A DNA stretch of 64,000 nucleotides from Pseudomonas brassicacearum. Its GTDB lineage: Bacteria; Pseudomonadota; Gammaproteobacteria; Pseudomonadales; Pseudomonadaceae. The DNA lies in NCBI RefSeq assembly GCF_009601685.2, contig NZ_CP045701.2, positions 5,084,001-5,148,000 of the forward strand. Direction: 5' to 3'. The stretch's first letter is position 1, and the number at the start of each line of letters is the position of its first letter. Of the stretch, positions 58,619 through 64,000 are shown one piece after another. The notes beneath the pieces are model-generated. The model made no database searches, was not told the DNA's origin, and saw nothing but the letters and a program-made list of their open reading frames with translations. Made by a program: the position numbers and the translations under genes.

Positions 58619-58637
58619 CCAACTGAGCGGTAGACCT

Positions 58638-58976
58638 GTGGATCTGATTTTCAAGGCGGCGCTCGGTGCAGCCGTAGTGGTGATCCTGGCGATGTTGGCC
58701 AAGACCAAGAACTATTACATCGCCGGGCTGGTGCCGTTGTTCCCGACCTTCGCCCTGATCGCCCATTACATCGTCGGCAAGGGCCGCTCGGTGGACGACC
58801 TGAAGACCACCATCGTGTTTGGCATGTGGTCGATCATTCCGTACTTCGTGTACCTGGCAACGCTGTATGTGATGGTGGACCGCATGCGCCTGGAAGCGTC
58901 CCTGGCCGTGGCGGCGGTGGCGTGGCTGATGGCCGCGACGATGCTGGTCAGCGTCTGGGTAAGAATCCACGGCTGA
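58638..58976 (+). CDS. glpM: GlpM-family membrane protein
   Basis: 112 residues, four membrane helices: MDLIFKAALGAAVVVILAML, YYIAGLVPLFPTFALIAHYI, IPYFVYLATLYVM and a C-terminal helix. GlpM was named in P. aeruginosa for an effect on alginate production and lies next to glpD there. Here the whole aat-aau block separates it from glpD. It starts 19 bases after aauR and may be cotranscribed with it. Confidence 0.88.
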   Translation: MDLIFKAALGAAVVVILAMLAKTKNYYIAGLVPLFPTFALIAHYIVGKGRSVDDLKTTIVFGMWSIIPYFVYLATLYVMVDRMRLEASLAVAAVAWLMAATMLVSVWVRIHG

Positions 58977-58999
58977 AGCTGCGGCGACGCACATCCCCC

Positions 59000-59102
59000 G
59001 TAGGAGCTGCCGAAGGCTGCGATCTTTTGACCTTGGTCTTTCGCTCGTGACTCAATTGTCAGTGGAAAGATCGCAGCCTCGTTGCACTCGGCAGCTCCTA
59101 CA
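59000..59102. repeat. REP-B palindrome
   Basis: GTAGGAGCTGCCGAAGGCTG-CGATCTTTT and the inverse GGAAAGATCGCAGCCTCGTT-GCACTCGGCAGCTCCTACA, with a 30-base loop that is not expanded. Useful as the plain form of this family. Confidence 0.87.
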
Positions 59103-59160
59103 GTTCGCGCAGGCCAGACAGTGCGTGCAGGCCGGGCAAGGTCAGAGCGTTCGTGCAGGA

Positions 59161-59775
59161 TCAATAGCCGACGGTAAACCGCGTGCGCGAAAACTGCGGT
59201 GTTTCCACTTCATCGATCATCGCGATCGCGTAGTCGGCAAAGCTGATCCAGCTACGCCCGGCATCGTCGAACAGCAGGTAATCCGTGCCGAGACGGAACT
59301 GCTCCGTGCGCTCGGTTTCGACGAACTCTGCCGAAGGCGAAAGGAAGGTCCAGTCCAGGTCCTGCTCCTGGCGCAGTACATCCAGGAACAATGCGCCGGC
59401 GCTGGCTTCGGCCAGGTATTCCTCCGGGAAGCCTTCGCTGTCGATCACACGAGAGCCGTCCGGGAGCAGCAACGAACCGGCCCCGCCGACCACCAGCAAA
59501 CGCTTGACCCCGGCGGCTTTCACCGGCGCGATGACCTTGTCGGCCGGCACGCTGGCGAAGTGAGCGGCACTGATTACCACGTCATGGCCAGTGATGGCTG
59601 CGGTCAACGCCTCGCTGTCCAATACGTCCAACTGCTTGCTGACCACACCGGCCCTTTCGCCGATTTTCGCGGTGTGGCGGGCAATGGCGGTCACGCTGTG
59701 GCCGCGGCGCAGGGCCTCTTCCAGCAATTGGCTGCCGGCGCGGCCGGTGGCGCCGATGATTGCGATTTTGCTCAT
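59161..59775 (-). CDS. NAD(P)-binding oxidoreductase (atypical SDR, YwnB-like)
   Basis: 204 residues. Rossmann motif KIAIIGATGRAGSQLLEEAL, then VVISAAHFASVPADKVI, LLVVGGAGSLLLPDGSRV and TFLSPSAEFVETERTEQF. This group has no Ser-Tyr-Lys catalytic set and includes quinone- or flavin-reductase-like and stress proteins. No pathway context. Confidence 0.83.
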   Translation of the reverse strand: MSKIAIIGATGRAGSQLLEEALRRGHSVTAIARHTAKIGERAGVVSKQLDVLDSEALTAAITGHDVVISAAHFASVPADKVIAPVKAAGVKRLLVVGGAGSLLLPDGSRVIDSEGFPEEYLAEASAGALFLDVLRQEQDLDWTFLSPSAEFVETERTEQFRLGTDYLLFDDAGRSWISFADYAIAMIDEVETPQFSRTRFTVGY

Positions 59776-59859
59776 GGTGTTCTCCAGTGATTACACATAA
59801 GGGCTATTAAAGCTGTGCTCGAAACGGACATGACAAAACTTTGCGGTATGTACACCGTT

Positions 59860-60017
59860 GTGGCGAGGGAGCTTGCTCCCGCTCGGCCCTGTAGGAGCTG
59901 CCGAAGGCTGCGATCTTTTGATCTTTCGCTTGGGATTCAAGTGTCTTGGGAAAGATCGCAGCCTCGTTTCACTCGACAGCTCCTACACAGCCCAGCGGGA
60001 GCAAGCTCCCTCGCCAC
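59860..60017. repeat. Composite nested REP (REP-B inside REP-C)
   Basis: GTGGCGAGGGAGCTTGCTCC-CGCTCGG, then a REP-B (CTGTAGGAGCTGCCGAAGGC to CGACAGCTCCTACACAGC), then CAGCGGGAGCAAGCTCCCTC-GCCAC. Same order and junctions as the element at 12990. Confidence 0.87.
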
Positions 60018-60049
60018 AAAAGCGCATCCGATACCCTGGAATCAGGGCT

Positions 60050-60928
60050 TCACCACTTCATCTCGCCCTTTGCCACCTTGGCACTGAGCTCCAGGGAACT
60101 GTCTTCACCCAGGTCCGGATAGCGTTGCTTCATGGCGGCGATCAGTGCGACGGAGTCCTTGGCCCGAGCGGTTTCCTCATCGAAGGCCTTGATGTAGTCG
60201 GCAGTGAAGCGCACCGGGGCCAGGGAACGGGCGCTTTGACCCAGGTAGTGGCCCGGAATCACGGTGTTCGGCTGCAGCTTTTCAATACCGGCGAGGGTCG
60301 CCAGCCAGTCCTTGTGGGACTGCGGCGTCTGGGTGTCAGCCATCCAGACATGAATGTTCTCGGCCACCACCACACCGCCAACCACGGCCTTGATCGATGG
60401 AATCCACACGAAACTGCGGTCCGGCTGCGGGCCATCGAGACCGACGATCTGCAAGCGCTGGCCTTCCAGGGTCAGGCTGTCGCCCTTGAGCACCTGGGGC
60501 ACGATGGCTTTGGCCGGGGCATCGGCTTTCAGGATCGGCCCCCAATATTTCAGCTTGCCATCGACGGTTTGCTTGATGTGCGCGACGGTCGGCGCGGACG
60601 CCAGCACTTTGGCCTCGGGAAACGCGGTGGTAAGGGTTTCCAGACCAAAATAGTAGTCTGGATCGCCATGGCTGATGTAGATCGTGGTCAATCGTTTGCC
60701 GCTGGCGCGAATTTTTTCCACCACCTGCTCGGCCTGGCTCTTGCCAAACTGGGCGTCCACCAGGATCGCGTCTTTTTCGCCGCTGACTAAAACCGAAGTC
60801 ACGGGGAAAACCGCTGCCGCGCCGGGGTTGTAGACGTCCAGCGTCAGGTCGGTGGCCCAGGTCTGGGCCGTGAAAGCCAGGGCGGCGGTTGCCAGCATCA
60901 GGCGCTTGAGTGGGGTGAATCCGGTCAT
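60050..60928 (-). CDS. Exported metallo-beta-lactamase-fold hydrolase with a degenerate metal motif
   Basis: 292 residues. Signal peptide (LKRLMLATAALAFTAQTWA) and an MBL fold: NPGAAAVFPVTSVLVSGEKD, AILVDAQFGKSQAEQVVEKI, YISHGDPDYYFGLETL, VVVAENIHVWMADTQTPQ and TVIPGHYLGQ. The first metal motif HxHxDH is replaced by HGDPDYYFG, as in a subgroup whose metal use is unclear. The substrate is unknown. Divergent from a LysR regulator, which may control it. Confidence 0.83.
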   Translation of the reverse strand: MTGFTPLKRLMLATAALAFTAQTWATDLTLDVYNPGAAAVFPVTSVLVSGEKDAILVDAQFGKSQAEQVVEKIRASGKRLTTIYISHGDPDYYFGLETLTTAFPEAKVLASAPTVAHIKQTVDGKLKYWGPILKADAPAKAIVPQVLKGDSLTLEGQRLQIVGLDGPQPDRSFVWIPSIKAVVGGVVVAENIHVWMADTQTPQSHKDWLATLAGIEKLQPNTVIPGHYLGQSARSLAPVRFTADYIKAFDEETARAKDSVALIAAMKQRYPDLGEDSSLELSAKVAKGEMKW

Positions 60929-61041
60929 GGTGTGCTCCGTTGTCCAAAGGCCCGAGAGGGAATGAGACGAAGCTTAGTGACCTGACTCGTTTCAAAAAAT
61001 GCGATGATCGGACATAGTTTGTTTCTGAAATCGGGCAGATC

Positions 61042-61947
61042 ATGGATCGTCTACAAGCAATGCGGGTGTTCGTCACGGTGGTGGACTTGGGCAGCCAGTC
61101 GGCGGCGGCCGAGCATCTGGACCTGTCGCGGCCGGTGGTATCGCGGTATCTGGCGGAGCTGGAGGACTGGGTCGGTGCCCGGCTGATGCATCGCACCACC
61201 CGCAAGCTGAGCCTGACGGCCGCAGGCTCCGAGATCCTGCCGCGTTGCCGGCAGATGCTGGAGCTGTCCGGCGACATGCAAGCCGCGGTCAGCGCCCCGG
61301 ACGACGCGCCACGGGGCATGTTGCGCATCAGTGCCAGTACCTCGTTCGGCCAGGCCCAACTGGCGAGTGCCATGGCCGAATACGTCAAGCAATACCCTGG
61401 GGTGAGCGTCGACCTGCAAATGCTCGACCGCACTGTGAACCTGGTGGACGAGCGCATCGACCTGGCGATCCGCATGAGCAACGACCTGGACCCGAACCTG
61501 ATTGCCCGTCGCCTCACGGTCTGCCGCTCGGTGATCTGCGCCTCGCCGCGCTATCTGCGAGAGCACTCGACACCGCTGCGCGTGGAAGACCTGAGCCGAC
61601 ACAACTGCCTGACCCATTCCTACGTCGGCAAGAGCCTGTGGCATTTCGAGCAGGACGGCGAGCAGGTCTCGGTGCCGGTGCAAGGCAACATCAGCGCCAA
61701 CGAAGCCAGTACATTGCTTCAGGCAACGATAGCCGGTGCCGGCGTGGCCATGCTGCCCAGCTACCAGGCCGGCGCCCACATCAAGAACGGCGAACTGATC
61801 CGCCTGCTGCCCCACGCCGAACCCCGCCGGATGAACATGTACGCGGTGTACGCCTCACGCAAACACATGCCGTCGGCGCTGCGCAGCCTGCTGGATTTTC
61901 TGGTGCTCAAGTTTCCCGAGAGACCGGAGTGGGATATTGGGTTGTAA
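61042..61947 (+). CDS. LysR-family transcriptional regulator
   Basis: 301 residues. N-terminal helix-turn-helix MDRLQAMRVFVTVVDLGSQS, AAAEHLDLSRPVVSRYLAEL, LMHRTTRKLSLTAAG, and a C-terminal periplasmic-binding-like effector domain (GMLRISASTSFGQAQLASAM; RRMNMYAVYASRKHMPSALR). CrgA-type subgroup. It lies 113 bases from the divergent MBL-fold gene, its probable target. Confidence 0.88.
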   Translation: MDRLQAMRVFVTVVDLGSQSAAAEHLDLSRPVVSRYLAELEDWVGARLMHRTTRKLSLTAAGSEILPRCRQMLELSGDMQAAVSAPDDAPRGMLRISASTSFGQAQLASAMAEYVKQYPGVSVDLQMLDRTVNLVDERIDLAIRMSNDLDPNLIARRLTVCRSVICASPRYLREHSTPLRVEDLSRHNCLTHSYVGKSLWHFEQDGEQVSVPVQGNISANEASTLLQATIAGAGVAMLPSYQAGAHIKNGELIRLLPHAEPRRMNMYAVYASRKHMPSALRSLLDFLVLKFPERPEWDIGL

Positions 61948-61973
61948 ACGATATCCGCCTCACCGCCGACCTC

Positions 61974-62003
61974 CTGTGGGAGCGGGCTTGCTCGCTCCCA
62001 CAG
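61974..62003. repeat. Solitary REP-A palindrome
   Basis: CCTGTGGGAGCGGGCTTGCT-CGCTCCCACAGG: one short hairpin without the usual paired copy, upstream of gcsR. A similar half (GAGGGAGCAAGCTTGCTCCC-ACA) follows gcsR at 63630-63651. Confidence 0.8.
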
Positions 62004-62100
62004 GGGGTCACCGTCGTTCTCAAGTATTACACCAGGATTTCACCAACAGCCCGCCCCAAGGCATACTTGCGGCCCTCCGAGTTCCAGAATCCATCGCCCC

Positions 62101-63609
62101 ATGCGTATCCACGTCAGTTTCATCGACCGCGTCGGCATTACCCAGGAAGTCCTGGCCTTGCTCGGTGGGCGCAATCTCAACCTGGATGCGGTGGAGATGG
62201 TGCCGCCCAACGTCTACATCGACGCCCCGACCCTCAGCCCGCAAGTGCTCGACGAGTTGCGCGAGGCGCTGTTCAGCGTGCGCGGCGTGCAGGCGGTCAC
62301 CGTGGTGGACATCCTGCCGGGCCAGCGTCGGCACTTGCAGCTCGATGCCTTGCTCGCGGCCATGACCGACCCGGTGCTGGCCCTGGACAGCGCCGGCAAG
62401 GTGTTGCTGGCCAACCCCGCGCTGATTGCCCTGTACGGTCGTGAGCCGGCCGGGGAAAGCGTGGCCGAACTGTTCGGTGACGAGGCCTTGCTGGACGCCT
62501 TGCTGGAGAACGGTTTCCGCTTGCCGCTGCGGGAAATCACCCTCAACGGCCAGACGTTGCTGCTGGACGCCACGCCCATCACCGATGCCGGCGCGCTGCT
62601 GACGCTGTATCAGCCGAACCGCATCGGCGAGCGCCTGTCGGCACTGCATCACGATCACGCCGAAGGCTTCGACGCGCTGCTGGGCGAGTCCCCGGCGATC
62701 CGCACCCTCAAGGCCCGGGCCCAGCGGGTCGCGGCGCTGGATGCACCGCTGCTGATCCAGGGCGAAACCGGCACCGGCAAGGAACTGGTGGCCCGGGCGT
62801 GCCATGCCATCAGCGCCCGTCATGGCGCACCGTTCCTGGCCCTGAACTGCGCGGCATTGCCGGAGAACCTGGCGGAAAGCGAACTGTTCGGCTACGCCCC
62901 CGGCGCCTTCACCGGGGCGCAACGCGGCGGCAAGCCCGGGCTGATGGAGTTGGCGAACCAGGGCACGGTATTCCTCGATGAAATCGGCGAGATGTCGCCC
63001 TACCTGCAGGCCAAGCTGCTGCGTTTCTTGAACGACGGCAGCTTTCGCCGGGTGGGCGGCGACCGGGAAATCAAGGTCAACGTGCGGATCCTCAGCGCCA
63101 CCCACCGCAACCTGGAAAAAATGGTCAGTGAAGGCTCGTTCCGCGAAGACCTGTTCTATCGCCTGAACGTGCTCAATGTCGAAGTCCCGCCACTGCGTGA
63201 ACGCGGCCAGGACATCCTGCTGCTGGCGCGCTATTTCATGCAGCAGGCCTGCGCGCAGATCCAGCGCCCGGTCTGCCGCCTGGCCCCCGGCACTTACCCG
63301 GCGTTGCTGGGCAACCGCTGGCCGGGCAACGTGCGGCAATTGCAGAACGTGATCTTCCGCGCCGCGGCCATCTGCGAAAGCAGCCTGGTGGACATCGGCG
63401 ACCTGGACATCGCCGGCACCTCCGTGGCGCGCCAGGGCGATGTGGAAGTCGAAAGCCTGGAGCAGGCCGTGGAAAGCTTCGAGAAGCACCTGCTCGAAAG
63501 CCTCTACGTCAACTACCCCTCCACCCGCCAGCTCGCTAGTCGCCTGCAGACCTCCCACACGGCGATTGCCCATCGGTTGCGTAAGTACGGGATTTCCGGG
63601 AAGCCATAA
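62101..63609 (+). CDS. gcsR: GcsR, TyrR-like sigma-54-dependent activator of glycine cleavage genes
   Basis: 502 residues. An N-terminal ACT-type domain (MRIHVSFIDRVGITQEVLAL) and a PAS-like domain (LLAAMTDPVLALDSAGKVLL) precede a AAA+ domain with Walker A IQGETGTGKELVARACHAIS and an intact GAFTGA (YAPGAFTGAQRGG). A TyrR-type helix-turn-helix ends it (PSTRQLASRLQTSHTAIAHR). The downstream gene begins as GcvH, and three GcsR-type sites plus a sigma-54 promoter lie between, which separates it from PhhR. PA2449 equivalent. Glycine is the expected inducer. Confidence 0.88.
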   Translation: MRIHVSFIDRVGITQEVLALLGGRNLNLDAVEMVPPNVYIDAPTLSPQVLDELREALFSVRGVQAVTVVDILPGQRRHLQLDALLAAMTDPVLALDSAGKVLLANPALIALYGREPAGESVAELFGDEALLDALLENGFRLPLREITLNGQTLLLDATPITDAGALLTLYQPNRIGERLSALHHDHAEGFDALLGESPAIRTLKARAQRVAALDAPLLIQGETGTGKELVARACHAISARHGAPFLALNCAALPENLAESELFGYAPGAFTGAQRGGKPGLMELANQGTVFLDEIGEMSPYLQAKLLRFLNDGSFRRVGGDREIKVNVRILSATHRNLEKMVSEGSFREDLFYRLNVLNVEVPPLRERGQDILLLARYFMQQACAQIQRPVCRLAPGTYPALLGNRWPGNVRQLQNVIFRAAAICESSLVDIGDLDIAGTSVARQGDVEVESLEQAVESFEKHLLESLYVNYPSTRQLASRLQTSHTAIAHRLRKYGISGKP

Positions 63610-63694
63610 ACCCGCCCCAGTCCCCACTGAGGGAGCAAGCTTGCTCCCACAAATTCTGTGTTGTGGCGAAACTGCGTGAAAAACGACCTCCACC

Positions 63695-63812
63695 TGTACT
63701 GAAAGCGCTACAGCGGAACGATATCGCTACACTCATCGCTAACCAGCGCTGCGCAAGGCTTTGATCCCACAACGATTTTATCCAGCCTCCCAGCTGTAGC
63801 GATTTCGCTACA
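63695..63812 (+). promoter_or_regulatory. Three GcsR-type 18-bp operator sites
   Basis: TGTACTG-N4-CGCTACA (63695-63712), CGGAACG-N4-CGCTACA (63714-63731) and TGTAGCG-N4-CGCTACA (63795-63812, a perfect palindrome). The P. aeruginosa GcsR motif, as I recall it, is TGTAACG-N4-CGTTCCG; the second site is its reverse complement with one mismatch. Sites 1 and 2 are adjacent; site 3 is 63 bases further on. Confidence 0.75.
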
Positions 63813-63876
63813 GCAAAGTCGATCCAAGTTTCGACAAAATCGTTCAAGCCATTGATATTTAAGCAATTATCAACAT

Positions 63877-63892
63877 TGGCCGTATTCTTGCT
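63877..63892 (+). promoter_or_regulatory. Sigma-54 promoter of the gcvH operon
   Basis: TGGCCGT-ATTC-TTGCT fits the -24/-12 consensus TGGCACG-N4-TTGCW, with spacing exact. It lies 65 bases after the last GcsR-type site and about 80 before the gcvH ATG. It is part of the 362-base gcsR-gcvH gap. Confidence 0.82.
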
Positions 63893-63971
63893 ATGGGTAT
63901 TGTCATTCGGCCGGGCCAAGCCCCGCGCCTTTCTTCGCGTCCACCAGACGAATCTGGCCCCAGGAGTTTCC

Positions 63972-64000
63972 ATGAGCGAGTTGCGTTTCACTGAAGATCA
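63972..64000 (+). CDS. gcvH: Glycine cleavage system H protein, first codons only
   Basis: The window ends after MSELRFTED, which matches the start of bacterial GcvH. CAGGAG lies ahead of the ATG. The regulator and promoter upstream support this as the glycine-inducible gcvH2-type copy. The lipoyl-lysine region is outside the window. Confidence 0.75.

Noticed and set aside
63536..63991. Minus-strand frame across the gcsR-gcvH region
   Set aside because: It runs over the GcsR-type sites and the sigma-54 promoter and into gcvH; no domain recognised.

Overview
This 64 kb window looks like a chromosomal segment of a Pseudomonas of the P. fluorescens complex. The evidence is the high-GC, densely packed coding, the gene neighbourhoods that match known Pseudomonas blocks (cpxRPA, mexVW, colRS, groESL, rnf-nth, argG-motY-pyrC-rnt, bfd-bfrB-grxD, glpFKRD, aatJQMP-aauRS, gcsR-gcvH) and the many short palindromic REP elements between genes. 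I see no rRNA, tRNA, insertion sequence, prophage, integrase or CRISPR array. Gene-order comparisons with P. aeruginosa PAO1 are from memory.

Layout. 1-4620: a PHP-domain nuclease gene cut by the window edge, yciB, yciI, a small coiled-coil membrane protein and a Cpx-type envelope stress system (cpxR, a cpxP-like gene, cpxA). 4987-12951: a periplasmic di-haem/imelysin/DUF1513 operon followed by a MexVW-type RND efflux pair. 13271-17938: the ColRS metal-sensing two-component system with its likely targets (methyltransferase, InaA kinase, small membrane protein, PAP2 phosphatase); two sequences resembling the ColR box sit at the right places. 18150-26226: groESL, fxsA, a HugZ-like protein, an SDR, mrp and metG. 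26357-30977: an unusual Rnf-type cluster (A, B, D, G, E, with no rnfC), nth and a small PA3496-type gene. 31031-32611: a LuxR-type response regulator and an AT-rich pocket with an unidentified membrane protein. 32713-44437: argG, motY, pyrC, rnt, a peroxiredoxin, bfd, bfrB, grxD, a molybdopterin oxidoreductase, a small gene, argF and an ABC ATPase. 44626-51531: a PhzF-like gene, ybaK and the glycerol regulon glpFKRD. 51978-58976: the acidic amino acid uptake operon aatJQMP, its sensor/regulator pair aauSR, then glpM. 59161-61947: an NAD(P)-binding protein, an MBL-fold hydrolase and a LysR regulator. 62101-64000: gcsR and the first codons of gcvH.

Several regulatory circuits can be read from the DNA: a CpxR-type direct repeat before cpxP, ColR-like boxes, tandem ArgR sites before both argG and argF, a Fur-box-overlapped promoter before bfd, two abutting GlpR operators before glpD, AauR sites plus a sigma-54 promoter before aatJ, and three GcsR-type 18-bp sites plus a sigma-54 promoter before gcvH.

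The most unusual biology is the Rnf-like cluster. It lacks the NADH-oxidising subunit RnfC, has lost three of the four cysteines expected to hold the membrane [2Fe-2S] cluster between RnfA and RnfE, and encodes an RnfB without its membrane anchor but with a long repeated tail like that of RnfC. The flavinylation motifs of RnfD and RnfG are intact. The second noteworthy layer is the REP landscape: nested composites of two REP families, and loops and arms that have expanded into microsatellites, including an 11-copy hexamer.
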